Assembly: GCA_003326205.1 (NCBI GenBank)
Contig: LWTK01000037.1
Coordinates: 120,110-184,109 of the forward strand
Source: Nostoc sp. ATCC 43529
Lineage (GTDB): Bacteria > Cyanobacteriota > Cyanobacteriia > Cyanobacteriales > Nostocaceae
DNA: 64,000 bases
Reading direction: 5' to 3'
Shown piece after piece: positions 17,898-27,316 of this stretch (position 1 is the stretch's first letter; each line of letters starts with the position of its first letter). Below the pieces are notes generated by a model. It made no database searches. It was not told where the DNA came from and saw only the letters and a list, made by a program, of their open reading frames with translations. Position numbers and translations under genes: made by a program.

Positions 17898-18587
17898 ATG
17901 CATAAAGACCAATATTTCTCAAAATTTCAACGCGCCCAAGAACTTTTAGTAACTACAGTGTTAGGAGATCTTCCGACGCTCATTCTCGGCCCCAAGTTGC
18001 GAAATTTAGTATATCGTACTATTTTTGCGAAAATAGGCAGCCCAGTTTATATTCAAAATGGTGTTGAATTTAACGGTACTTCTTGTATTGAAATTGGCAG
18101 TGGAGTATATATTTTTAAAGGTGTGCGGTTAGACGCTAGTGGACACAAAAATAATAGAATTCATCTAGGAAATAAAGTCGCTATTGAACGTTACGTTGAT
18201 ATCGGGTGCTTGGAAAATACGTATATACATATTGATGAAGACACCTTCATTGGCCCCAATGTATGTATTGAAGGGCCAGGAGACATTAAAATTGGCAAAC
18301 ACTGTATGATTGCAGCTCATTCAGGAATATATGCTAATAGCCATAACTTTGCCGATCCAATGCAACCGATGAAATCCCAAGGCGTGACTCGCAAGGGAAT
18401 TGCGATCGAGGATGACTGTTGGTTAGGACATGGAGTAACAGTATTAGATGGCGTTACCATCGGTCAAGGCAGTGTGATTGGTGCGGGAGCAGTTGTCAAT
18501 AAAGATATTCCCCCTTTCTCCGTTGCTGTAGGCATACCTGCACGAGTAATCAAAAATCGAATTGGTAAGGAACTAGCAAAATTTTGA
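17898..18587 (+). CDS. Acyltransferase with left-handed beta-helix (hexapeptide repeats)
   Basis: From the ATG at 17898 the protein has 229 residues. It shows hexapeptide repeats over about residues 55-215 (for example IGSGVYIFKGVRL, IEDDCWLGHGVTVLDGVTIGQGSVIGAGAVV), the fold of O-acetyltransferases such as the NodL/LacA/CysE group. The catalytic-type His is in YANSHNFADP near residue 150. A SVAVGIPARVIKNR tail is typical. It should acetylate or acylate a sugar or similar acceptor. The frame is open to TTG 17880 but ATG 17898 is more natural. It stands alone after the gene-poor stretch. Confidence 0.85.
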   Translation: MHKDQYFSKFQRAQELLVTTVLGDLPTLILGPKLRNLVYRTIFAKIGSPVYIQNGVEFNGTSCIEIGSGVYIFKGVRLDASGHKNNRIHLGNKVAIERYVDIGCLENTYIHIDEDTFIGPNVCIEGPGDIKIGKHCMIAAHSGIYANSHNFADPMQPMKSQGVTRKGIAIEDDCWLGHGVTVLDGVTIGQGSVIGAGAVVNKDIPPFSVAVGIPARVIKNRIGKELAKF

Positions 18588-18953
18588 AATGGGGACTGGG
18601 GATTGGAGACTGAGGACTGGTAAGCGTTCTCTGTAACCTCTACTTTTTTCGGAAACTTATGTTGTTAGTCAACGTCACAAGAATAGCCCGTCTCTAAGTT
18701 ATTTTTTAGGGACTTCTAGCAAGTCAGACACGCACCTCAAGAAACTTGGACATTGGGAGCGTTGAGTTAGGAATTAGGAGTTAGTATTATCTTCTGTGTC
18801 CCTCATCTTCCCAGTCCCTAGTCCCCAATCCCCAATCCCCAGAATCTCGTCTCAAAAAGGGACGAGATGTGGGTAATATAAGGTAGCTACTTTTTCTGCA
18901 TGGCAGATATTGAAAGAAAAGCTCTCTTTGTTATACCCGTTGGAGATGTTTGT
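18588..18953. repeat. Spacer upstream of psbI with GGACTGGGG-type heptamers
   Basis: This 366-bp region has a block of GGGGACTGGGGATTGGAGACTG-like units at about 18592-18620 and an inverted block of CCCCAATCCCCAATCCCCAG units at about 18818-18841. These are the short heptamer repeats seen near 35868-35984. The psbI promoter should lie in the last 80 bp; I cannot place it exactly. Confidence 0.5.
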
Positions 18954-19070
18954 ATGGTGACTTTAAAAATCGTTGTTTATATTGTTGTTGCCTTCTTTAT
19001 AGCTATCTTCGTCTTCGGATTTTTGTCGAACGACCCAGCTCGTAACCCCGGCCGTCGGGACTTGGAGTAA
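18954..19070 (+). CDS. psbI: Photosystem II reaction centre protein PsbI
   Basis: A 38-residue ORF, too short for most ORF scans, begins [19 protein letters not shown] and ends [12 protein letters not shown]. This is the full PsbI pattern: one membrane helix of about 20 residues followed by the conserved FGFLS-DP-RNPGR-DLE tail. PsbI is a small thylakoid membrane subunit next to D1 in photosystem II and helps assembly and stability. The ATG at 18954 matches the family N-terminus. It is followed 182 bp later by the LptD-like gene on the same strand. Confidence 0.96.
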   Translation: MVTLKIVVYIVVAFFIAIFVFGFLSNDPARNPGRRDLE

Positions 19071-19251
19071 AAGAGCGATAAATTATCCACAACTTTGGAA
19101 GGCGGAAAATACTCAACGCCACGGAAACTTACTAGGTTAAAGTTAGTAAGTTTCCTGCTCCAAGTAGCAGAAGGCGACAGTCGAAAGGCAAAATGTATAT
19201 TCATGCTTTTGTTCGCCATTTGGCTGTTTGTTAGCTCGGTTTTGCTCAAAT

Positions 19252-21861
19252 ATGCTTCATCCAGTTCTGCCGCCCGATCCGCCTCCTATTCTCGAACCTT
19301 TACAAGCTGCTAATCCTGTCTTATCTGTTAGTGATACTAAGTCTGCTTCAGGTGTCAAGACTGGGATGCTCTTAAACAAAGACAAATCCAAGCATCACAA
19401 GGATTTGGCTCAGTTGCCGATCGCAGGTGACACGAAAAGTTATCCGCGATCGCCAACTTCGCTCGACTCAACTGCTGATAAGGTGCTAGTCGCCGAAACT
19501 CCATCTCCACCCAAACCACCAGAAACTTTCCCGCCAGAATTTTCCTCTGGTAGCGCCTCCCAAAGTGCGGCACTTCTGGGGCAATCTCTAGAAGTTGGTT
19601 ATCCCACACAAGAAGTTCAAATTTTTAATCTTGCTGAAAAAGAAGATACAAAAGTAGACAAACGCGGGGATGGAGAGACCCAGGGACACCCACAAGGAAA
19701 GCCTCAAGGGTTTGAGAAACTTCAACAGCGATCGCCAAATCCCAACTCCAGTAACCAAGAAAAACAAACCGCATTAGACTCTACTCTTGAAGCGTCAGAG
19801 CCTCAGAGCGTCACACCGTCCCCAACTCCTGTTTCTGCATCCAATTCTCCATCAGTACAAAATTTAATACAATTCAAGTCTCGCAACCCAACAAACAAAC
19901 TTTCTGCCCCTTTAACTGTAGAATTTTATTCGCAAAACCAAGCACCAACACCTACACCACAAGTAGACACTACAAATCAGCCACAAGCGCCAGCTACTAC
20001 GCCGCCAACCGCCGCACCGAGAATTGTGGAAGTGACTTCAGATCGGCAGGAGTATGACGAACAACGGCGGATTATTACGGCCGTTGGTAATGTGGTTGTT
20101 CGATTTGATGGAGCGGTGGTAGATGCCGATCGCCTACAAGTCAATTTGGATAACTTGATTGCTGCGGGGGAAGGTAATGTAACTCTCACACGGGGCGATC
20201 AAGTGTTGCGGGGACAACGTTTTACCTATAACTTTGTTCAAGATAGCGGGGAAATGCAAAATGGTAGAGGGGAAATTTACGTACCCTCAGCCAGTACAGA
20301 TTTTGCTTTTTCATCTACAAACATAACTGCTGGTGGAGTACCACAACGTCTGCCGAGCGATCGCATTATAGCCAATCAGCCGCTTTCAGGTGTCAGCAGT
20401 CCTGGAGGAATTGATATCACAGTTGGTGGTCAATCAGAAGCTAGCAATCTCCCGCCTCCGAAAGCTGGGGGTGCAGTCAAGCGCTTGAGGTTTGAAGCTC
20501 AACAAATTGACTTCTATCCCCAAGGCTGGCAAGCAAGCGATGTCCGGATAACCAATGACCCTTTTTCTCCCCCAGAACTAGAGTTACGTGCAGATAAAGT
20601 CACTTCCACGCGGGAATCACCCTTGGTAGACCGCATCCAGACACGCGGACAGCGTTTGGTATTAGATCAAACGATTTCCTTACCAATTCCGGTAAATGAA
20701 CGGACGATTGACCGTCGAGAGCGGGATGTTACACCCTTTATAGTCTCTCCTGGTTATGACCGAGAAGAGCGGGGTGGTTTCTATGTTGAGCGTGGCTTTC
20801 AAGTCATCGATACAGAGCAGACACGCTGGACAATCACGCCCCAGTTATTTGTACAAAGGGCTATAGAAGGAACAGATAACTTAAGCGGAATATTTGGTGT
20901 CAAAACCAAGATAAATTCTGTATTGAGTCCACGAACTGTAATTCAAGGTACTGGAGAGTTAACCAGTTTTGACTTCGACAATCTAGAAGACAGTTTCCGG
21001 GCGAATTTCGCATTGCGCCAAACCTTAGGCGATCGCCTTCCTCATTTGTTGAATTTGCAATATAATTACCGCGATCGTCTCTACAATGGCACCCTTGGTT
21101 TTCAAGACGTTCAGAGTAGTTTTGGTGGTCTGATTACCTCTCCTGTGATTCCTTTAGGGAAAAGTGGCATCAACCTTAGCTATCAAGCAAGTGCCCAGTA
21201 TATCGATGCCAATACCGATCGCCTAGACTTACTAGAACCAGTGCGCGAAAACAATCGCATCTCACTAGGTCGCCTACAAGCCAGTGCTGACCTCAGTACT
21301 GGGTTCCTACTGTGGCAGGGAAAAGCATTACCACCCACAGCTTCTGAGGGATTACGATACACAGCTACCCCCGTAGTTCCTTACTTGCAAGCGATCGCTG
21401 GCGTCACGGGCACCACCAGTTATTACAGTAATGGAGATAACCAAAGCACCCTAACTGGTAGAGTTGGTTTACTAGGGCAAATTGGTAATTTTTCTCGCTC
21501 CTTTTTCGACTATACTGCCTTTAATATTATTTATTCTCAAGGTTTAAATAACGGATTATCGCCTTTTTTATTCGATCGCTTGGTTGACGAAAAAGTTTTG
21601 ACTGCTGGAATTACACAACAAATCTATGGCCCTGTGCGCTTAGGCTTTCAAACATCAATTAACTTAGATACAGGTAAAGAATCTAGCACCGACTACATTG
21701 TAGAATATAGCCGCCGCACCTATGGCATTACCTTGCGTTACAATCCAGTACTGGAGCTAGGTGCTGTAAGCGTCCGAATTAGTGATTTTAACTGGAATGG
21801 TGGCACCGATCCATTTTCTGAAATTAAGCCAGTAGTCGGCGGCGTGCAACAGAATTATTAA
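19252..21861 (+). CDS. Cyanobacterial LptD/OstA-like outer-membrane protein (DUF3769)
   Basis: From ATG 19252 the protein has 869 residues. It begins with Pro-rich sequence (LHPVLPPDPPPILEP) and a long, low-complexity, probably disordered region to about residue 245. Next comes an OstA/LptA-like beta-jellyroll domain (about 255-340: RIVEVTSDRQEYDEQR, AVGNVVVRFDG, ADRLQVN, GNVTLTRGDQVLRG). The rest is a beta-rich DUF3769 region, consistent with a barrel. In family terms it delivers lipopolysaccharide to the outer membrane. The N-terminus lacks an obvious signal peptide; ATG 19252 fits the family's usual start better than TTG 19228. The downstream region is non-coding. Confidence 0.8.
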   Translation: MLHPVLPPDPPPILEPLQAANPVLSVSDTKSASGVKTGMLLNKDKSKHHKDLAQLPIAGDTKSYPRSPTSLDSTADKVLVAETPSPPKPPETFPPEFSSGSASQSAALLGQSLEVGYPTQEVQIFNLAEKEDTKVDKRGDGETQGHPQGKPQGFEKLQQRSPNPNSSNQEKQTALDSTLEASEPQSVTPSPTPVSASNSPSVQNLIQFKSRNPTNKLSAPLTVEFYSQNQAPTPTPQVDTTNQPQAPATTPPTAAPRIVEVTSDRQEYDEQRRIITAVGNVVVRFDGAVVDADRLQVNLDNLIAAGEGNVTLTRGDQVLRGQRFTYNFVQDSGEMQNGRGEIYVPSASTDFAFSSTNITAGGVPQRLPSDRIIANQPLSGVSSPGGIDITVGGQSEASNLPPPKAGGAVKRLRFEAQQIDFYPQGWQASDVRITNDPFSPPELELRADKVTSTRESPLVDRIQTRGQRLVLDQTISLPIPVNERTIDRRERDVTPFIVSPGYDREERGGFYVERGFQVIDTEQTRWTITPQLFVQRAIEGTDNLSGIFGVKTKINSVLSPRTVIQGTGELTSFDFDNLEDSFRANFALRQTLGDRLPHLLNLQYNYRDRLYNGTLGFQDVQSSFGGLITSPVIPLGKSGINLSYQASAQYIDANTDRLDLLEPVRENNRISLGRLQASADLSTGFLLWQGKALPPTASEGLRYTATPVVPYLQAIAGVTGTTSYYSNGDNQSTLTGRVGLLGQIGNFSRSFFDYTAFNIIYSQGLNNGLSPFLFDRLVDEKVLTAGITQQIYGPVRLGFQTSINLDTGKESSTDYIVEYSRRTYGITLRYNPVLELGAVSVRISDFNWNGGTDPFSEIKPVVGGVQQNY

Positions 21862-22274
21862 TCAAAATTGCAATGGGGCATTGGGCATGGGAATTGCTGT
21901 TAGCGGTAGGGGGCGTTTAGGGCGTGTCTTCAAAGTAATACCAATTTGAAAAAAAAATGCGACAGATGGGTAGGGGCACAACATTGTTGTGCCCTTACGG
22001 ATAATTGATGTGTCGCAAACATTATTTGAATTGGTATAACTGGTATTATCCCTGTTTAATCACTACGAGGAAAGAAAAAAATACTATTCCCAACCTCAAC
22101 CTTAGACAAAATCAGAAATTGAGCGATCGCGGTCTAATTTTCTCATTTAAACTGGTTTGTTGAGAAATGCCTAAATCAAAAGGATTAGTAATTATTCTCT
22201 GCTGAAAGTAACAAAAGAGGGAGTAGGAGTTATTTTCATTGTCTCCCTTGTCTCCCTTGTCTCCTGCCTCATTC
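21862..22274. repeat. Spacer with a short inverted repeat
   Basis: Between LptD-like and the kinase operon there are 413 bp. At about 21940-22040, ATACCAATTTGAA and TTTGAATTGGTAT form inverted arms around a GTAGGGGCACAACATTGTTGTGCCC palindrome; this resembles other small palindromic repeats of the window. No gene is seen. Confidence 0.6.
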
Positions 22275-23774
22275 CTATGATTCGGAATTTAAAGGCAAAA
22301 TTACTGTAAATGTAGTACCGACGCCAACTTGACTTGTAAAGCTAATTTGGCCTCCATGAGCATCAACACATCTTTTAACGATAACTAACCCCAATCCAGT
22401 GCCTTGAATTGATTGGACATTTGAGGCTCGGTAGAATGATTCAAAAAGTCGGGCTTGGTCTGCTTCAGGAATACCAATGCCTCGATCTTGAATATAAAAA
22501 ATTGCTACTTTATCCGTAGGATCGCATATTAAATCGAATTGAATATTGCCACCTCTAGGAGAATATTTGACTGCGTTTGACAGTAGATTTCCGAACATGT
22601 AATGTAAGAGCCGTTCATCCATCACAGCGTTCGTATTCTCAGTATGACAAGTAAAAATAATTTGACTTACACTATTTATAACAGTAGAAAAATCTTCTAT
22701 TAGTTCTCTACAGAATTGTTCTAAGTTAATTGGAGCAGGATTGCATACGAGTTTTCCTGCCTCCGCATGACCCATAAATAGCACTTCTTCCATGAGTTGG
22801 TTCATGGATTGTACAGCTCCTTGAATACGCTTTAAATAGGTGCGTCTTTTAACATCTGTCAAATGCGAACCTTGAATTTCTATGAGTTCTACTGCCGTTT
22901 GAATAACTGTTAAAGGATTACGGAATTCATGAGATACAGTCGAGATAAATAAAGACTTAAGACGGTTGAGTTCTTGCTCCTTTTGTAATGCTTGCTCTAG
23001 CAATTGTGCTTGACGCCGTTCGCTAAGATCCCAAAAAACTACTACTACACCATTTATTTGGTCGGGACGGCGCCTGAGTGGTGAAGCACTATCGCCAATG
23101 GGAACTCTTTTTCCGTCCCTAGTAATTAGAGATGTAAATTCACCCAAATAAACAACTTGTTGTTCTCGCAGTACTCTTGTGACTGGGTTTTCTAAAGTAG
23201 CTTCTGTGACTTCATCGACAATATGAAAAATATTTGACGCCTCATTGCCTAAAGCATCTTCTTGCTGCCATCCAGTTATCGCCTCAGCTGCGGGATTCAT
23301 GAATGTTACTATTCCTTGCTCATTGGTGGCAATTACAGCATCACTCATGGAGTTTAAAAGAGTTGCTAACCGATCTCGATTCTCCCGTAATTCGCGTTCT
23401 AACTGGTGTTTTAACAAAGCGATTTCAATAGCTATTCTTAAATCTTTTGTTGTAAATGGTTTAACAATGTATCCGAAAGGTTGAGTAACTTTTGCTCTTT
23501 CTAGAGTATTTTCATCACCATAGGCAGTGAGAAAAATCACGGGAACATCTTGCTGTTCGCGAATATGAGCAGCAGTAGCAATACCGTCCATTTCTCCTTT
23601 GAGGATAATATCCATTAGTACTAGTTCTGGTTGAGTTTCCCATGCCTTAGCAATGGCAACTTTTCCGGAGGAAGCTGTACCTGTGACGGTATATCCTAGT
23701 TGGCTGAGTTGGCTGGCAATAGTTCTAGCCACAATCACTTCATCTTCAACGACTAAAATCCTAGCTTGAGGCAT
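22275..23774 (-). CDS. Response regulator-PAS-histidine kinase hybrid
   Basis: The 499-residue protein has a receiver domain at residues 4-120 with phospho-acceptor Asp55 (LVLMDIIL), Thr/Lys switch residues (FLTAYG, VKPF), then a PAS domain (about 130-250), a HisKA helix pair with His282 (STVSHEFRNPLT) and a HATPase_c domain to the end (NLLSNAVKYS, DRGIGIP, GTGLGL). It has no membrane segment. It starts 10 bp after the stop of the upstream kinase gene on the same strand, so the two are cotranscribed and probably form one phosphorelay, with the larger kinase able to phosphorylate the receiver. Confidence 0.92.
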   Translation of the reverse strand: MPQARILVVEDEVIVARTIASQLSQLGYTVTGTASSGKVAIAKAWETQPELVLMDIILKGEMDGIATAAHIREQQDVPVIFLTAYGDENTLERAKVTQPFGYIVKPFTTKDLRIAIEIALLKHQLERELRENRDRLATLLNSMSDAVIATNEQGIVTFMNPAAEAITGWQQEDALGNEASNIFHIVDEVTEATLENPVTRVLREQQVVYLGEFTSLITRDGKRVPIGDSASPLRRRPDQINGVVVVFWDLSERRQAQLLEQALQKEQELNRLKSLFISTVSHEFRNPLTVIQTAVELIEIQGSHLTDVKRRTYLKRIQGAVQSMNQLMEEVLFMGHAEAGKLVCNPAPINLEQFCRELIEDFSTVINSVSQIIFTCHTENTNAVMDERLLHYMFGNLLSNAVKYSPRGGNIQFDLICDPTDKVAIFYIQDRGIGIPEADQARLFESFYRASNVQSIQGTGLGLVIVKRCVDAHGGQISFTSQVGVGTTFTVILPLNSES

Positions 23775-23784
23775 TTGATATTTA

Positions 23785-26583
23785 CTAATCCAAAGTTAAC
23801 TGTGTGAATTGGATTTTGAATACTGTTCCACGATCGCGTTCTAGAGTAATCTCACCTTCCAGTTGTTCTGTAACTAAGTCATACACTAAAGAGAGGCCTA
23901 AAGAACCAGTATTTCTCCAATCTAAATTATCTGGTAAACCAATACCATTGTCTTTGATAGTCATCTCGATAATCTTATTAAGATTTCGTAAAGTAATATG
24001 AATTATGCCTGCTTGTTGGTTAGGAAAAGCGTGCTTGAGGGCATTGGAGATTAATTCGTTAATCACTAGCCCACAGCCAATGGCTTGATCGATATTCAAA
24101 CTAACTGAATCGATATCAGTTTCTAAAGCAATTTTACCAGGAACTATTTGATAAGAAATTAACAAACTGGTTGCCAAATTATGGATATATTCACCAATAT
24201 CAATTTGTCCAATGTTAGTGGAAGTATATAAATTTTTGTGAATCAGAGATATTGACTCGATGCGGTTTTGACTTTCTCTGAGAACTTTAATAACTTCTGG
24301 ATCTTTAATTGTGTGAGACTGGAGTTGCAGTAAGCTGGAGACAATCTGCAAGTTGTTTTTAACTCGATGATGTACTTCTTTTAAGAGAACTTCTTTTTCA
24401 GCTAAGGCGCTTCTTAGCTTTACTTCAACTTTTTGTCTTTGAAGAAGTTCAGTTTGAGCTTGCTCAAAGATGCTAGATTGTTGAATGGCGATCGCTAACT
24501 GTACTGTAACTCCATCGAGCAAATCTAATTGATTTTCTTCCCATTCCCGAAAGCGAGAACATTGGTGAGCGATTAGTAAACCCCAAAGGTGAGAACCAGG
24601 GTTTTGAGAGTTTACTTCTAGTAAAATGGGTACAATTAAATTTGCTTTGACTTCAAACCGTTCTAATAGCTCAATATGACAGTCAGTTAGTCCAGCTTGA
24701 TAAATATTAGCGATCGCTCGTTTGCGTCCTTGATAATACTCTACTCCTGCGCCTTCTTGAAAACAAGTATCATGAATCTCTACGCCTAAAGAAACCGTCC
24801 ATCCAGGCTCTACAGATTCTGCCATAATTGTGCCGATCATCTCAGGGTCAAACTGATAAACTAACACTCGTTCAACCTTGAGCAAATCTCGCACTTCTTC
24901 AACTGTTGCATTGAGAATATCTTGCAGATTCAAAGATTGACGAATCCTTTGAGCAACAGTTCTCATTAATTGCTCTCGTTCGGCTTGAGCAATAATCGCC
25001 AGTTCAGTTCGCTTACGTTCTGTGATATCTTGCCCAATACCGATAATTTGACCATTTGGGAGGTTAACATTAGTCCAAGATGTATCTAGTAAATGCCCAT
25101 CCTGCGCTTGACTTCTAAAGTCACCCCACTTGCGTTGGGCAGACTGAATAAAATTAATCACATGCTGACGATATTCGGGATTAGGATATAAGACTTCTAG
25201 AACATCAGAATTTTGAAAATCTTGGAATTTCCAACCTAGAACATTTTCCCATTCTTGGTTCACCCACTGAAGTTTACCATTAGGATTAATGAGTGCAATC
25301 ATTAACGGTATATTTTCAAAAATTAACCGCAAAAACTCATTTTGTTCCTGAAGTCTGGTTTCGATATTTTTGCGCTCGTTAATATCATAAAATACTGTTA
25401 AAATCGCTGCTTCATTGTTAAAAATTAAATATTGTAGTGAAGCGATCGCCCAAAAGATACTACTATCTGCTCTTTTTAATTGCAGTTCATAATTACGAAT
25501 ACAACCATGTTGATTTAAAGCTGCTAACAGTTCTGTTAAATCTGGTAAATTATGGTATAAATCCAATAAATATTTGTGGTTAGCTAAATCTATTTTGGAA
25601 AGTTTAAACGTTTGGATTAACTCATTATTAGCATACAAAATTAAACCGTCAGAAACTCGCGAAATAATTAATGGAACAGGAATAACTTCAGAAATTACTC
25701 GAAATCTAGCTTCGCTTTCTTGAAGGCTTCTTTCTATTAGTTTGTGTTCTGTAACATCTTTTATGTTAACTAACTTAGCTTTATGATTGGCATAGTCTAT
25801 TGGATATGAAACAATTTCCACATCGATAATCTTTCCATCTTTTCGACGATGTTGCAATTGCCCATCAAAGTATAAACTACAATCTTTTTGGTCTAAATTT
25901 TCTGGCGTTATAGGCACATATTCTGGAAAGCAAATATCAGTTATTCGCATTTGTAAAAACTCTTCTCGCAAATAACCATACTGGACAATAGCAGCTTGAT
26001 TGACATCTAAAAATCCCAGGCTATTTTCGTCAACTACCCACATGGCATTAGGATTTTTAGAAAAAAGAATGTTAAAACTTTTTTGGCTACTATCAAGAAT
26101 TTTTTGCCGATGTAACTCTAAATGGATAATTATTTGTTGAGCCAAATTTTGTAAAGCTACTTGCTCCTTAAGATTTAAGTTTCGTACAGTAAAATCAATC
26201 ACACAAAGAGTGCCTAATGCGAAGCCATCAGAGGTAATTAGAGGAACTCCTGCATAGAAGCGAAAACCATTATTTGATGTTACAAAAGGATTTGTGGTAA
26301 ACCGTTCATCCTGCAAAGTATCAGCAATGATTAATATTTGACTTTCCAAGATTGTATAATTCCCAAAGGAAATATTTCGCGCTACTTGCGATGTTGTAAC
26401 TCCAATTTTTGACTTGAACCATTCGCGTTCTGCATCGACTAGAGTAATCAAAGCAATTGGTGTTTCACAAAAGTTAGCAGCTAGTTGAGCGAGTCCATCA
26501 AAAACTTCTTCTGGAGGTGTATCTAGAATTTGATACTGATTAAGTACTTCTAATCGGTGGCTTTCATTTTCAGGAAATAGCAT
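23785..26583 (-). CDS. GAF-PAS-PAS-PAS-GAF sensor histidine kinase (HisKA_2), possible cyanobacteriochrome
   Basis: The 932-residue soluble protein has GAF (about 1-160), three PAS domains (about 165-280, 290-410, 415-530), a second GAF (about 545-705), then a HisKA_2-type domain (EVHHRVKNNLQIVSSLLQL; His738/739) and an ATPase domain. The second GAF has HDTCF with Cys607 and a second Cys, Cys635, in DCHIELLERFEVKANL. The spacing is 28 residues, as in DXCF-type cyanobacteriochromes. HisKA_2 kinases signal in general stress or light pathways. The next gene, a receiver-kinase hybrid, starts 10 bp downstream. Bilin binding is inferred, not shown. Confidence 0.88.
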   Translation of the reverse strand: MLFPENESHRLEVLNQYQILDTPPEEVFDGLAQLAANFCETPIALITLVDAEREWFKSKIGVTTSQVARNISFGNYTILESQILIIADTLQDERFTTNPFVTSNNGFRFYAGVPLITSDGFALGTLCVIDFTVRNLNLKEQVALQNLAQQIIIHLELHRQKILDSSQKSFNILFSKNPNAMWVVDENSLGFLDVNQAAIVQYGYLREEFLQMRITDICFPEYVPITPENLDQKDCSLYFDGQLQHRRKDGKIIDVEIVSYPIDYANHKAKLVNIKDVTEHKLIERSLQESEARFRVISEVIPVPLIISRVSDGLILYANNELIQTFKLSKIDLANHKYLLDLYHNLPDLTELLAALNQHGCIRNYELQLKRADSSIFWAIASLQYLIFNNEAAILTVFYDINERKNIETRLQEQNEFLRLIFENIPLMIALINPNGKLQWVNQEWENVLGWKFQDFQNSDVLEVLYPNPEYRQHVINFIQSAQRKWGDFRSQAQDGHLLDTSWTNVNLPNGQIIGIGQDITERKRTELAIIAQAEREQLMRTVAQRIRQSLNLQDILNATVEEVRDLLKVERVLVYQFDPEMIGTIMAESVEPGWTVSLGVEIHDTCFQEGAGVEYYQGRKRAIANIYQAGLTDCHIELLERFEVKANLIVPILLEVNSQNPGSHLWGLLIAHQCSRFREWEENQLDLLDGVTVQLAIAIQQSSIFEQAQTELLQRQKVEVKLRSALAEKEVLLKEVHHRVKNNLQIVSSLLQLQSHTIKDPEVIKVLRESQNRIESISLIHKNLYTSTNIGQIDIGEYIHNLATSLLISYQIVPGKIALETDIDSVSLNIDQAIGCGLVINELISNALKHAFPNQQAGIIHITLRNLNKIIEMTIKDNGIGLPDNLDWRNTGSLGLSLVYDLVTEQLEGEITLERDRGTVFKIQFTQLTLD

Positions 26584-26636
26584 TAATCTTTAGTGATAAA
26601 AAATTTATTTTATATTTAATCTTGAGATAATTTAAC

Positions 26637-26778
26637 AGGACTTACACAAGATGTGACCAAAAGCCTTATTCAAGCGTTGCGGTAATTCATGTAGACGCAC
26701 AGCGGCTACTCTGCGAGAACGCTAAGAGCGAACCCGCAGGGTATTACCGCTACTTTCGTTATATTTTGCGTAAGTCCT
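26637..26778. mobile_element. MITE-like repeat with AGGACTTAC termini
   Basis: Termini AGGACTTACACAAGATGTGAC and GTTATATTTTGCGTAAGTCCT are inverted repeats (142 bp in total). Inside is an ACTCTGCGAGAACGCTAAGAGCGAACCCGC stretch typical of cyanobacterial small palindromic repeats. It carries no gene and sits upstream of the sensor kinase, where it may affect that promoter. Confidence 0.75.
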
Positions 26779-27316
26779 ATTTAATTAAAAAAACGGCTTT
26801 AATCCGTAATTATTAATTTTATATAGAACTTATATTTTATTTTTACGAAGCTATGTACACCTTTATTCCTTCTTCCCAGTCCCCAGTCCCTTACCTCTAC
26901 GAGTGATTCTCCAAATCAAATCGGATTGCTATAAAACACTTATTTATTGTCTTCAATCAGAGAAAATTTATTATTTTTTTATTAATATGTTTTTTGAAAA
27001 ATTCATAATTTATGCTCTAGAGTCTTTGGTGAAATATTAATTCTAATTGATTTTAAATAACTATTTGCAATCAATTAAAAAACTTTTATAAAAAAACAAA
27101 CAATCTTCATCAGTACTCTATACGTACTAAAGAGTGTTTATACTACATAAATATACGTAGTGTATGTCTATTATCAATATATTAAGCTTGTGGAAAAATC
27201 CAAGTAAAAGTATATACAAAATCAGTTGTCGCTAGAGATTTAGCAACAGAATCGAGCCGCTCCAGATACGGAGAAATCAGAAAATCTCTGTGCCCTCTGC
27301 ATAGGAGCGGTTTGTT
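26779..27316. other. AT-rich spacer of about 540 bp
   Basis: A heptamer block (CCCAGTCCCCAGTCCC) lies near 26876. A dyad-rich segment near 27112-27165 (TACTCTATACGTACTAAAGAGTG and ACTACATAAATATACGTAGTG) could be an operator, but no known motif is matched. No ORF with coding character. Confidence 0.4.
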
